Origin: Clostridiales bacterium
GTDB lineage: Bacteria; Bacillota_E; Sulfobacillia; Sulfobacillales; JAIMBI01
NCBI GenBank assembly: GCA_027318915.1
Contig: DAHVOH010000033.1
Location: 1-34,389, forward strand
Reading direction: 5' to 3'
Length of the DNA stretch: 34,389 nt
The position numbers were made by a program, and so were the translations under genes. Numbering within the stretch: position 1 is the first letter of the stretch; each line of letters begins with the position of its first letter. Shown one piece after another: positions 9,547 to 18,237 of this stretch. The notes below the pieces were generated by a model. That model did no database searches. It had not been told where the DNA came from and worked only from the letters and a program-made list of their open reading frames with translations.

Positions 9547-11208
9547 ATGCGGTCCGATGCGATCAAGGCGGGCGTGGATCGCGCCCCCCACCGCGCGCTG
9601 CTGCGCGCGGCGGGCGTGCGCGAAGAGGACTTCGACAAACCGTTCATCGCCATCTGCAATTCCTACGTCGACATCATTCCCGGACACCGGCACCTGATGC
9701 GGTTCGGCGAAGTGGTGCGGCGCGCCGTGGAGGCGGCCGGAGGCGTGCCCTTCATGTTCAACACCATCGGCGTCGACGACGGCATCGCCATGGGCCATGG
9801 GGGCATGCGCTATTCGCTGCCGAGCCGCGAGCTCATCGCCGACGCCGTGGAGACCATGGTGATGGCCCACGCGTTCGACGGGCTGCTGTGCATTCCCAAC
9901 TGCGACAAGATCACGCCCGGCATGTTGATGGGAGCGCTGCGGGTGAACGTGCCCACCGTATTTGTCAGCGGCGGGCCGATGCCGGCCGGGCGACTTCCCG
10001 ACGGCCGCGCGATTGACCTGATTTCCGTCTTCGAGGGGGTGGGCGGGTACCGCGCGGGCCGTCTTGAGGCGGCGGAGCTGCTGGAGTTGGAGCGGCTGGC
10101 GTGTCCCAGCTGCGGGTCGTGCTCGGGCATGTTCACCGCCAACTCGATGAATTGCCTCACCGAAGCCCTGGGTCTGGCCCTGCCCGGAAACGGCACCATT
10201 CTCGCCGACACCCCCGAGCGGGCCGCGCTCGCGGAGCGGTCGGCCCGAGCCCTGCTGCGCCTGGTGGCCGACGACGTCAAACCGCGGGACCTGGTGACAC
10301 AGGACTCGTTCGACAACGCGTTCATCCTGGACTTGGCCATGGGGGGCTCCACCAACACCATTCTCCACGGCTTGGCCATGGCGCAGGAGGCGGGGGTGCC
10401 CTACACGCTGGACCGCATCGACGCCTGGTCACGCCGCACGCCCAATATCTGTCGGGTCGCGCCGGCCTCCTCGTGGCACATGGAAGACGTGCACCGGGCC
10501 GGCGGGGTGTCGGCCATTTTGGCGGAATTGGCTCGGGTGCCCGATTTGCTGCGGACCGGGGCCCGGACCGTCGCCGGCGGCAGCCTCGCCGACACTGTGG
10601 CCGGGGCGCGGGTCACGGATCGGGAGGTCATTCGCCCGGTGGACCGCCCCTACAGCGCCACGGGAGGCATCGCCATTCTGACCGGCAATTTGGCGCCGCG
10701 GGGGGCGGTCGTGAAAACCGCCGCGCTGGGCGACCAGGACCGCCACAGCGGCCCGGCGGTGGTGTTTGAATCGGAGGCGGATGCCGCCGCCGGGATTCGC
10801 GGCGGTCGGGTGGCGGCCGGCGATGTGGTGGTGATCCGCTACGAGGGGCCGCGCGGGGGTCCAGGCATGCCGGAAATGCTGGCGCCGACGGCGGCGATCC
10901 AGGGCATGGGGCTGGGACGCGACGTGGCCCTGATCACGGACGGCCGCTTCTCGGGGGGCACGCGCGGCATTTCGGTCGGCCACATCGCGCCCGAGGCGGC
11001 GCTGGGCGGACCCTTGGCCCTGGTCGAGGACGGGGACCGCATCACCATCGACATTGCCGCCCGGACACTCTCGCTGGACGTGCCGCCGGGGGTCCTCGAC
11101 CGGCGGGCCGCCGCCTGGACGTCTCCGCCGTCCCGCATCGCCCAGGGGTATCTTAAGCGGTATGCCGCCCAGGTCGGACCGGCCGACCTCGGCGCCATCC
11201 TGATGTGA
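9547..11208 (+). CDS. ilvD: dihydroxy-acid dehydratase
   Basis: 553 residues, Fe-S dehydratase of the IlvD/Edd family. It converts dihydroxy acids to 2-oxo acids in Val and Ile synthesis. Conserved [15 protein letters not shown] carries C37; [10 protein letters not shown] carries C119, D120 and K121; [18 protein letters not shown] carries C186, C189 and C192. The C-terminal half contains the family blocks [26 protein letters not shown] and [24 protein letters not shown] 9547 follows GGGAGGAAG. It is the last gene of the operon; the next 195 bp hold no gene. Confidence 0.97.
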   Translation: MRSDAIKAGVDRAPHRALLRAAGVREEDFDKPFIAICNSYVDIIPGHRHLMRFGEVVRRAVEAAGGVPFMFNTIGVDDGIAMGHGGMRYSLPSRELIADAVETMVMAHAFDGLLCIPNCDKITPGMLMGALRVNVPTVFVSGGPMPAGRLPDGRAIDLISVFEGVGGYRAGRLEAAELLELERLACPSCGSCSGMFTANSMNCLTEALGLALPGNGTILADTPERAALAERSARALLRLVADDVKPRDLVTQDSFDNAFILDLAMGGSTNTILHGLAMAQEAGVPYTLDRIDAWSRRTPNICRVAPASSWHMEDVHRAGGVSAILAELARVPDLLRTGARTVAGGSLADTVAGARVTDREVIRPVDRPYSATGGIAILTGNLAPRGAVVKTAALGDQDRHSGPAVVFESEADAAAGIRGGRVAAGDVVVIRYEGPRGGPGMPEMLAPTAAIQGMGLGRDVALITDGRFSGGTRGISVGHIAPEAALGGPLALVEDGDRITIDIAARTLSLDVPPGVLDRRAAAWTSPPSRIAQGYLKRYAAQVGPADLGAILM

Positions 11209-11404
11209 GCGGCCGCGCCGGCCGGTGGGGGTCTTCGCGCCCCATGCGGGGGGATGGGGAGGGTCCGGCGCGGCGAGAACCCGTCCGGGCGGGGCGGCCG
11301 GACGGATGCGGCGCGGGGTCGAACGCGCGGTCCCTGCCCGGACCGGAGGCCGGGCGGACGGCGTCGGCGCGGGCCCGATGGCCTACCCGGCGGCGGGCGC
11401 GGCG
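11209..11404. other. GC-rich intergenic region
   Basis: About 195 bases between ilvD and the leuS promoter. It is very GC-rich, with short inverted GC repeats (for example around 11209-11225 and 11330-11355) but no T-run terminator. No convincing gene is seen. Confidence 0.5.
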
Positions 11405-11433
11405 TTGACGACGCCCAGGGGCGCCGCTATACT
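11405..11433 (+). promoter_or_regulatory. sigma-A promoter for the leuS T-box transcript
   Basis: TTGACG (11405-11410) and TATACT (11428-11433) are spaced by 17 bp, directly upstream of the third T-box leader. Confidence 0.8.
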
Positions 11434-11459
11434 GAACAGCAATTGAGCGGACAGGGCAC

Positions 11460-11660
11460 AGCAGTCGATGATCCCGAGCTTAGGGGACGGGCGGGCGCTG
11501 AAGAGAGCCGGCGGAAGGTGCGAGCCGGCGGCCGCCGCCCCCGACTCGCGGGGGAGAAAAACCGGGAGCCGCCCGTTAGCGCGGCGACGAGGGCCTCGGC
11601 CGAATCAGGGTGGTACCGCGGAGCAGATCCGCCCCTGGGCGCCGGGGATTTTTGTTTTTT
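11460..11660 (+). promoter_or_regulatory. T-box riboswitch 3, leucine specifier, upstream of leuS
   Basis: The T-box CAGGGTGGTACCGCG lies at about 11606-11620. A terminator hairpin (ATCC...CCC paired with GGGGAT, about 11626-11650) is followed by a T-rich tail to 11660. Stem I has ATGA at about 11468-11471, AGAGAG at about 11502-11507, and a specifier loop GACTCGCGGGG with CTC at 11545-11547. A leucine codon upstream of leucyl-tRNA synthetase is expected and anchors the reading of the two ilv leaders. Confidence 0.9.
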
Positions 11661-11676
11661 CGAGGAGGCAACGGCG

Positions 11677-14115
11677 ATGGCGACGGGGACGGAAACCGAA
11701 GGCCGCTACGGGGTAGCCGACGTCGAACGGCGCTGGCGGAAGGCATGGGCCGAACATCCGCCGCACGAGGCACGGGACGGGGTGGCGCCCAAGTTTTACT
11801 GTCTCGAGCAGTTCCCGTATCCGTCGGGCCATCTGCACATGGGTCACGTGCGCGTCTACACCATCGGCGACGTGCTGGCCCGGTACTTTCGCATGCGGGG
11901 CTGGAACGTGCTGCATCCGATGGGGTGGGACGCGTTCGGGATGCCGGCCGAGAACGCGGCCATCAAAGCGGGCGGGCATCCGGAGACTTACACGCGCGCC
12001 AACATCGCCCACATGAAGGGCCAGATGGAGGAACTGGGGCTGGCGCTGGATTGGCCCCGCGAGGTGGCCACCTGCGATCCGGAATACTATCGCTTCACCC
12101 AGGAGCTGTTTTTGCTGCTGTACGAGCGCGGTCTGGCGTACCAGCGCTCGGGCGCCGTCAATTGGTGCCCCAGCTGCGAGACCGTGCTGGCCAACGAACA
12201 GGTCGAGGAAGGCCGCTGCTGGCGCTGCGACACGGTGGTGGTGAAGAAGGATCTGGTGCAGTGGTACTTTCGCATCACCGCCTACGCCGATCGGCTGTTG
12301 GAGGGATTGACCGGTCTCGACTGGCCCGGCTTCATCAAGAGCCAGCAGCAGCATTGGATTGGACGCAGCGAAGGCGCGGAGGTGGTCTTCCCCGTCGAGG
12401 GCCGGGAGCCGATCCGCGTGTTCACGACGCGGCCCGACACGCTGTTCGGAGCCACCTACGTCGTGCTGGCGCCCGAACATCCGCTGGTGGCCGCCCTGGT
12501 GGAAGGGCGGCCCCAGGAGGCGGCGGTGCGGGCGTTCGTCACGGAGCAGCGCAACCGGCCGGAGATTCAACGGGTCGCCGAAGGAACGGAAAAACTGGGC
12601 CTCTTTACGGGGACCTATGCGCGCCATCCCCTGACGGGGGCGCCGGTGCCCATCTGGGTGGGCAACTACGTCCTGAGCGAATACGGGACCGGTGCGGTGA
12701 TGGGCGTGCCGGCCCACGACGCGCGCGACTACGAATTTGCCCGGCGCTACGGTCTTCCCATCGTCACAGTGGTGGTGCCCCCGTCGGGCCAGCCGCCTGC
12801 CGACGCGGCGTACACGGCGCCCGGACGTCTCGTGGCGTCGGGCGAATTTGACGGTCTGGCCAGCCCGGAGGCGCAGGGCGCCATTGCCGCGGCGCTTGCC
12901 GCCCGCGGTCTGGGCGGTCCGCACATCACGTATCGGATGCGGGATTGGCTTATTTCGCGCCAGCGCTACTGGGGCGCGCCCATTCCCATCATCCACTGCC
13001 CCCGCTGCGGGGCGGTCCCGGTGCCGAAGGAGGATCTACCCGTCCGGCTGCCCCAGGACGTCACCTTCACGGGCGAGGGCGCGAGTCCTCTGGCCGCGGC
13101 CCAGAGCTGGCTTCGGGTGTCCTGCCCGCGCTGCGGGGGGCAAGCCCGGCGCGAAACCGACACCATGGACACCTTCGTGGACTCGAGCTGGTACTATCTC
13201 CGCTACACCTCGCCCCACGACGCCGAGGCGCCCTTCGATCGAGAGTTGGCCCGCTTCTGGATGCCGGTCGACCTGTACGTGGGCGGCAAGGAGCACGCCA
13301 TCCTGCATCAGCTCTACAGCCGCTTCATCACCAAGGCGCTGTTCGACGCCGGCTGGGTGGCGGTGGAAGAGCCCTTTCACCGGCTGGTGGTGCAGGGGAT
13401 GGTGGTGAACCAGGGCGCCAAGATGTCCAAGTCGAAGGGCAACACCGTCAGTCCGGAGGACATGGTCCGCTTGTACGGCGCGGATGCGGTGCGGCTGTTC
13501 ATGCTGTTCCAGGCGCCGTACGATAAGGACATGGAGTGGAGCGAGGCGGGCGTCGAGGGCACCCAGCGCTTTCTCCAGCGCGTCTGGCGCATCGTGGCGG
13601 GCCGGGGCTCGGGTGGCGGCGGCGACGCGGACGAGCGGGTCCTGCGGGAAGTGGCCCGGGTCACCCGCAAGGTGACGCAGGACATCGGCGAGCGCCAGGC
13701 GTTCAACACGGCGGTGGCCGCCCTGATGGAGCTGACCAACGTGCTGTCGGCCGAGCAGGCGGCCGTCTCGGAGGCGGCTTTCCGCACGGGACAGCGCGCA
13801 CTGACGCAGATGTTGGCGCCCTTCGCGCCGTTTGTGGCCGAAGAACTGTGGCACCGGCTCGGCGAGCGGGGATCGGTGCACCAAAGCCGTTGGCCGGATT
13901 ATGACGCCGAGCGGCTGGCGGACCAGGAGGTGGAGATCGCGATTCAAATCAACGGGCGGGTGCGGGCGCGGATGACGGTGGCGGCCGGTCTGGACGAAGA
14001 GGCTCTGGCTCGGACGGCTCTCAACCATCCCTCGGTGGCGGGGCTGGTGGGAGACCGGACGGTGGCGCGGGTGATAGCGGTGCCGGGAAGATTGGTGAAC
14101 GTGGTCGTGGCATGA
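11677..14115 (+). CDS. leuS: leucyl-tRNA synthetase
   Basis: 812 residues, class I aminoacyl-tRNA synthetase charging tRNA-Leu. The HIGH-type motif HMGH is at residues 54-57 (in PSGHLHMGHVRVY) and KMSKS at 582-586. Between them lie the zinc-ribbon cysteines (WCPSCET, CWRCD), the CP1 editing domain with TTRPDTLFGATYVVLAPEHP, and RDWLISRQRYWGAPIP. The C-terminal anticodon-binding domain follows. The long upstream extension of the frame runs through the T-box and is rejected; ATG 11677 has GAGGAGG at about 11662-11668. The stop overlaps the next small gene by 4 bp. Confidence 0.97.
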   Translation: MATGTETEGRYGVADVERRWRKAWAEHPPHEARDGVAPKFYCLEQFPYPSGHLHMGHVRVYTIGDVLARYFRMRGWNVLHPMGWDAFGMPAENAAIKAGGHPETYTRANIAHMKGQMEELGLALDWPREVATCDPEYYRFTQELFLLLYERGLAYQRSGAVNWCPSCETVLANEQVEEGRCWRCDTVVVKKDLVQWYFRITAYADRLLEGLTGLDWPGFIKSQQQHWIGRSEGAEVVFPVEGREPIRVFTTRPDTLFGATYVVLAPEHPLVAALVEGRPQEAAVRAFVTEQRNRPEIQRVAEGTEKLGLFTGTYARHPLTGAPVPIWVGNYVLSEYGTGAVMGVPAHDARDYEFARRYGLPIVTVVVPPSGQPPADAAYTAPGRLVASGEFDGLASPEAQGAIAAALAARGLGGPHITYRMRDWLISRQRYWGAPIPIIHCPRCGAVPVPKEDLPVRLPQDVTFTGEGASPLAAAQSWLRVSCPRCGGQARRETDTMDTFVDSSWYYLRYTSPHDAEAPFDRELARFWMPVDLYVGGKEHAILHQLYSRFITKALFDAGWVAVEEPFHRLVVQGMVVNQGAKMSKSKGNTVSPEDMVRLYGADAVRLFMLFQAPYDKDMEWSEAGVEGTQRFLQRVWRIVAGRGSGGGGDADERVLREVARVTRKVTQDIGERQAFNTAVAALMELTNVLSAEQAAVSEAAFRTGQRALTQMLAPFAPFVAEELWHRLGERGSVHQSRWPDYDAERLADQEVEIAIQINGRVRARMTVAAGLDEEALARTALNHPSVAGLVGDRTVARVIAVPGRLVNVVVA

Positions 14116-14369
14116 CGGCCGTCTTGGCCGTGGTTATCGCGATGGCGTCGGCGGTGCTGGGGGCGTTGGCCATCGGGACCACCGGTCGGCGTCCCGTTCG
14201 CTGGCGGATCCTGCTGCCCGCCGTCGCCATCGGCGCGCTGGTGGCCGAAGGCGCGAGCGTGCTCTGGATTGGGCCGCCCGGCTCCCCTCTGGAGCCGGGA
14301 TTCGACGGATTGCTCATGGGACTGGTCCTGGGGTGGGTGGCGGGCCGGCGGCCCAAAAATCGGAAGTAG
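14112..14369 (+). CDS. small membrane protein of unknown function, coupled to leuS
   Basis: 85 residues, not recognised. It starts with a hydrophobic segment (about 1-20, MTAVLAVVIAMASAVLGALA), has a second one (about 32-53) and a shorter third (about 66-78), and ends with a basic tail RRPKNRK. This predicts two or three membrane helices. Its ATG overlaps the leuS stop (ATGA), so translational coupling is likely, and codon use resembles the neighbours. No function can be assigned. The 200 bases after it (14370-14570) contain no gene I can support. Confidence 0.6.
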   Translation: MTAVLAVVIAMASAVLGALAIGTTGRRPVRWRILLPAVAIGALVAEGASVLWIGPPGSPLEPGFDGLLMGLVLGWVAGRRPKNRK

Positions 14370-14570
14370 GGACCGCCTCCGATGCGGCTCGCCGCGATGC
14401 CGGCCACCCGCCCCGCGGTATCTTCGGACACGCGAGGGACACCAAGCCGGGGCGGCCTCGCCGGCTCAGGCAAGAGCCACCGGCAAGCGGCCCCGAGGCC
14501 GGGGGGCGCGTGCGGTGGCCAGGGAGGGGCGTCGTGGCCCGAAGCCAGGGGCGGGTCGGGAGCAATCGCG

Positions 14571-15014
14571 CTAGCTGCTGAGCGACGGCCGGTTCTCGGG
14601 CGCGGCGCTCTGGATGCTGATGGGCAGGCGCCGGCGCAGACCGGCGGCTTTGGGCATCTCGACGCGCAGCAGCCCGTGATGGAACTGAGCCTCCGTGTTG
14701 TCGGGGTCGATCTCCGCGGGCAGGTTGACGGACAGCGTGAACGGGCCCTGGCGGCGGACCGTCTCCAGCCCCTCCGGCGCGGCCGGCCATTCGCCGCGGA
14801 CGCTCACGCTTTCGTCGTCCACCTCCAGATCCACCTGGTCGGGGTTGGCGCCGGGCAGCTCCACCTCCAACACCAGACGGTCCCCCACATCCACGAGATA
14901 ATGGTCGGGCTCACTGTCGAAACCGCGCCCGAAATCCTGCGTCATGCGATTCCAGGCCCGCATCATCTCGTCCCGCCAACGGTCCATGTCCGAATCCCAG
15001 CGAAACAGGGGCAT
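14571..15014 (-). CDS. Hsp20/alpha-crystallin family small heat-shock protein
   Basis: 147 residues. An ATP-independent holdase chaperone in the cytosol that binds unfolding proteins. The alpha-crystallin domain spans about 38-125, with VEVELPGANPDQVDLEVDD and the conserved late block HHGLLRVEMPKA. The C-terminal I-x-I anchor is present as ISI at 132-134. A longer frame extends upstream into the ABC gene. ATG 15014 is chosen because GGAGGTG sits 8 bases before it. It lies 40 bp after the ABC ATPase on the same strand and may be read from that transcript or from its own promoter. Confidence 0.92.
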   Translation of the reverse strand: MPLFRWDSDMDRWRDEMMRAWNRMTQDFGRGFDSEPDHYLVDVGDRLVLEVELPGANPDQVDLEVDDESVSVRGEWPAAPEGLETVRRQGPFTLSVNLPAEIDPDNTEAQFHHGLLRVEMPKAAGLRRRLPISIQSAAPENRPSLSS

Positions 15015-15031
15015 GCCAACACCTCCACCCG

Positions 15032-15038
15032 TAGTATG
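15032..15038 (-). promoter_or_regulatory. possible -10 element for hsp20
   Basis: The - strand reads CATACTA just upstream of the hsp20 ribosome-binding site. This matches the forespore sigma-G/F type -10 (CATACTA/CATAATA) and is also close to a sigma-A -10. No good -35 is visible at 17-18 bp, so this is a weak call. A transcript starting here would have a very short leader. Confidence 0.25.
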
Positions 15039-15054
15039 AGTCGGGCGGCCCGGC

Positions 15055-16392
15055 TTAACGCGCCGCGTCCGCCGATGGCTCCGCGGTCTCGGGAAGATAC
15101 AGCGTTTCGGTGTCGGGGTCATAGTGAAACAGGTCGGTGTAGCGGCCCCAATAGATGGCGATGCGCAACTGCGCCTCCGCGTCTTCCACCGAGAAGTGCT
15201 CCTCCAGGATGTCGTTGAAAAACTCCTTGACCATGCTGCCGTTGGCCTTGGAGCGCAGCACGCGGTCAATCAGGCGAAAGAGGGGGATCTGCGCCAGTTC
15301 CGACCGAATCAACGCCTGCTTCTCGGCGGGTTCCGCCCGGCAGAAGCGTTCGCCCGCCTCCGTCAGAATGAGGTCGCCCTCCTGAACGGTGGCCAGGTGG
15401 AACAACTCCGCCGTGTCGGTCACCGGCAGCAGATCGTCCACTTCCAGCAGCAGTTCCGACCCCAGATGGTACAGGTCGTCGCGCCCGCCCCGGTCCGCCA
15501 CCAGCTCCAGCAATCCGGTCAACATGGACAAATGCGCGTCGGGCAGCGGCCGCAGACGCGACGCGTCATCGAGTGTCGGATTGGGCGCCTCCGCCGGCGC
15601 CTCCGCCTCGTCCCATCCGGTCACCACCTTGTAGACCTGGTCCACCAAGGCGATGTACTCCGGGGACTTGCGGTTGCGGGGATGGGGGAGGGTGACGGGC
15701 AGGTCCGCGACGATACGGGCGGGATTCTTCGAAAGGATGACAATGCGGTCCGCCATAAAGACGGCTTCTTCAATGCCGTGCGTCACCATCAAGATGGCCT
15801 GGGTCGGAATCTGGCGATCGAGCCACCAGTCCAGGAGTTCCGAACGCAGGTTTTCGGCGGTGAGGAAGTCCAGGGCCGAAAACGGCTCATCCATGCACAA
15901 GAGCTCGGGGTCGACGGCCAGGGCGCGGGCGAAGCCCACGCGCTGGCGCATGCCGCCCGACAATTCCTTGGGGAAGGCGTCCTCATACCCGTTCAGGCCA
16001 ATGAGGTCGATCAGCCGGTGGGCGCGCTCATGGCGCGCGGCGGGCGGCACCCCTTTGGCCGTCAGCCCCATCTCCACGTTCTGCTGCACGGTGAGCCAGG
16101 GATACAGGGCGAAGGACTGGAACACCATGGCGGCATGGGGATTGGGACCGACGACGGGCCGTCCCCGGTAGAGAACCGTGCCGTACGAGGGCCGGACCAG
16201 CCCGGTGATGATGCGCAGCAAAGTGGACTTGCCGGACCCCGACGGGCCCAGCAGGGCCACAAATTCGCCGGGATGGATCTCCAGCGTAATGTCGTCGAGG
16301 ACGGGGATGTCGTAGCCGTCAGGCTGGGTATAGCTCTTGCTGATGCCGAGGAGTCGGATCAACGGCTCGGCCCGCTCCCGCCGCAGCGCCAT
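15055..16392 (-). CDS. ABC transporter ATPase with C-terminal AAA-associated domain
   Basis: 445 residues. The N-terminal ~250 residues are a nitrate/sulfonate/taurine-type ABC ATPase. Walker A is GPSGSGKST at 49-57, the Q-loop Q92, the signature LSGGM at 144-148, Walker B LLCMDEP at 164-170 and the switch H205. Residues about 290-445 form an extra helical domain, ending in LRIAIYWGRYTDLFHYD and an acidic/proline tail, of the AAA-associated C-terminal kind found fused to such ATPases. It would energise the double permease encoded 35 bp upstream. No substrate-binding protein is encoded nearby, so the substrate is unknown. ATG 16392 has GGAGG upstream. Confidence 0.85.
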   Translation of the reverse strand: MALRRERAEPLIRLLGISKSYTQPDGYDIPVLDDITLEIHPGEFVALLGPSGSGKSTLLRIITGLVRPSYGTVLYRGRPVVGPNPHAAMVFQSFALYPWLTVQQNVEMGLTAKGVPPAARHERAHRLIDLIGLNGYEDAFPKELSGGMRQRVGFARALAVDPELLCMDEPFSALDFLTAENLRSELLDWWLDRQIPTQAILMVTHGIEEAVFMADRIVILSKNPARIVADLPVTLPHPRNRKSPEYIALVDQVYKVVTGWDEAEAPAEAPNPTLDDASRLRPLPDAHLSMLTGLLELVADRGGRDDLYHLGSELLLEVDDLLPVTDTAELFHLATVQEGDLILTEAGERFCRAEPAEKQALIRSELAQIPLFRLIDRVLRSKANGSMVKEFFNDILEEHFSVEDAEAQLRIAIYWGRYTDLFHYDPDTETLYLPETAEPSADAAR

Positions 16393-16427
16393 GCTGGCCT
16401 CCCCTCCGAGCCGGACGTCCGCCCCGC

Positions 16428-18128
16428 TCACTGCAAAGCATAGCGTTCGGCGGCCCGTCGATAAAGAGGACGCCAGATCAACCGATTCACCAGCACCACG
16501 GTGGCGGCCAAGGTCAGCGTCGACAGCAGCAGCAGCGCAAAGTGGCCGGTCAGGGCACTCTCGGCAATCAGATAGCCGACGCCGAAGACGTGGTGGGTGT
16601 GACCCTGGAAGGACACGTATTCGGCGACGATGCTGGCGTTCCAGGCGCCGCCGCTGGCGGTGATGATGCCGGTGATGAGATAGGGAAAGATGGCCGGCAG
16701 GATGAGCGTCCGCCACGCGGTGAGGCCCTCCAGCCGGAAGAGGCGGGCCGCTTCTTTGAGATCCTCCGGGATGGCCGAAGCCCCGGCGATGACGTTGAAC
16801 AAGACATACCATTGGGTGCCCAGCACCATCAGAAGAATCGCGGCGATGTTCAAGCCTCCGTGCAGATTGAACAGGATGGCCACCACCCCCGGAAACAGCG
16901 CCGTGGCCGGCACCGACGCGAAGATTTGGATGATGGGCGTGAGCGTGGAGGACAGACGGCGGTTGAGACCGATGGCCACGCCCAGCGGAATCGTCCAGGC
17001 GAGCGAGATGGCAATGCTGATCAGGACGCGCAGCAGCGTGGCACCGGTCGCTGCCAGCACCATGGGCGCCTGGTGGCGGCTCGCGCCCAGCAGGACGATG
17101 CCATGGCGGATGGCGACGAAGGCCAGATAAATGCCCGCCGCCATCGCCAGCGCGCGCAGGAGACTCGCGGTGGCGGCCAGGGTGGGACGGCGCCGGCTGC
17201 TCCGGGCGCGGAAGGTGCGGTCCGACCATTCGGTGAGCGGCGCCCACACCCGCTGCCCGAACTGCTCCACCAGAACCGACCGGCGGACCAGCATGAGGAC
17301 GGCCGAGTGAGGCGGCTCCCCCTCCACCATCTCCATCTTGAACTTCTCCGCCCAAGCCAGCACCGGCCGAAACACCAGCTGATCCATGACCACGATGACG
17401 GCGATCAGCGTGGCCAGCCCAATGATCTCCAGTGTCCAGCGCCCCTGATTGGCGGCGGTCTGCAGATAGGAGCCGAGCCCCTGCAGCTGGTAGTTCTTGT
17501 TGCCCAGCGAAAACTCTTCGGCCGCCATCAGAAAGAACCAGCCGCCGGCCCAGGACATCATGGAGTTCCAGACCAAGCCGCCCATGGCATAGGGCAGTTC
17601 CAGCATGCGGAAGCGCTGCCACGCGGACAGCCGCAGCGATTGAGCCAGCTCCCTCAGCTCGGTCGGGATGGTGATGAAGCCGCTGTAGAGGGCAAAGACC
17701 ATGTTCCAAACCTGGCTGGTGAAGATGAGGACGATGGACGCGAGATTGGGGCCGAGCGACGAATGCGGGAAGAGGGCGATGAAACCCAGCAGCACCACGG
17801 GCAGGAAGGACAGGATGGGGATGGACTGCAAAATGTCCAGCACGGGAATCAGGTAGCGTTCGGCGCGCCGATTGAAGGCCGCCAGGTACGCGTACACCAC
17901 GGCAAACCCGAGGGACAGGACATAGGCCGCCGCCATGCGCAGCCAGGATGCCAGCGCGTAGAGGGGAAGACGGGCGAGGCTCAAGCTGATGGCGCCGGTT
18001 TCCGGCCGAAATCCGTGGCCGTGCGTGGCCCATGCCACCACGGCCGCGATGGCGGCCAGCGTGCCGGCGCCCACCACGGCATCGGCCCACGTGAGACCCG
18101 GGCGACCGGCGTCGGGCATGACGGCCAT
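16428..18128 (-). CDS. double-length ABC transporter permease
   Basis: 566 residues, an inner-membrane protein with two tandem BPD_transp_1 permease units (about 60-250 and 330-560) in place of the usual homodimer. Each half ends with a typical EAA-type coupling region; the second reads IPEDLKEAARLFRLEGLTAWRTLILPAIFP, partly, near residue 470. The sequence resembles the nitrate/sulfonate/bicarbonate permease class (SsuC/TauC-like). ATG 18128 has GGAAAGGAGG upstream, decisive over the longer frame. The gene precedes its ATPase by 35 bp on the same strand. Substrate and direction of transport cannot be read from the sequence. Confidence 0.82.
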   Translation of the reverse strand: MAVMPDAGRPGLTWADAVVGAGTLAAIAAVVAWATHGHGFRPETGAISLSLARLPLYALASWLRMAAAYVLSLGFAVVYAYLAAFNRRAERYLIPVLDILQSIPILSFLPVVLLGFIALFPHSSLGPNLASIVLIFTSQVWNMVFALYSGFITIPTELRELAQSLRLSAWQRFRMLELPYAMGGLVWNSMMSWAGGWFFLMAAEEFSLGNKNYQLQGLGSYLQTAANQGRWTLEIIGLATLIAVIVVMDQLVFRPVLAWAEKFKMEMVEGEPPHSAVLMLVRRSVLVEQFGQRVWAPLTEWSDRTFRARSSRRRPTLAATASLLRALAMAAGIYLAFVAIRHGIVLLGASRHQAPMVLAATGATLLRVLISIAISLAWTIPLGVAIGLNRRLSSTLTPIIQIFASVPATALFPGVVAILFNLHGGLNIAAILLMVLGTQWYVLFNVIAGASAIPEDLKEAARLFRLEGLTAWRTLILPAIFPYLITGIITASGGAWNASIVAEYVSFQGHTHHVFGVGYLIAESALTGHFALLLLSTLTLAATVVLVNRLIWRPLYRRAAERYALQ

Positions 18129-18210
18129 CACGTCCTCCTTTCCGGAAGTCCAGGCGTGCGAGCCACCGGGAGGAGACGCCCTCTCCGTTCCACCATAGGG
18201 GAAGGCGGCG

Positions 18211-18231
18211 CCGGCGGCAACTGGCCGCCGG
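18211..18231 (-). terminator. GC-rich hairpin after gerB
   Basis: CCGGCGGC (18211-18218) and GCCGCCGG (18224-18231) form an 8-bp perfect stem with a 5-base loop, 7 bases past the gerB stop. There is no T-run, so termination would be weak or factor-assisted. Confidence 0.4.
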
Positions 18232-18237
18232 TCGGCG

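Noticed and set aside
11254..11676. Upstream extension of leuS
   Set aside because: The frame runs through the promoter and T-box leader and has no synthetase-like sequence. ATG 11677 with GAGGAGG is the start.
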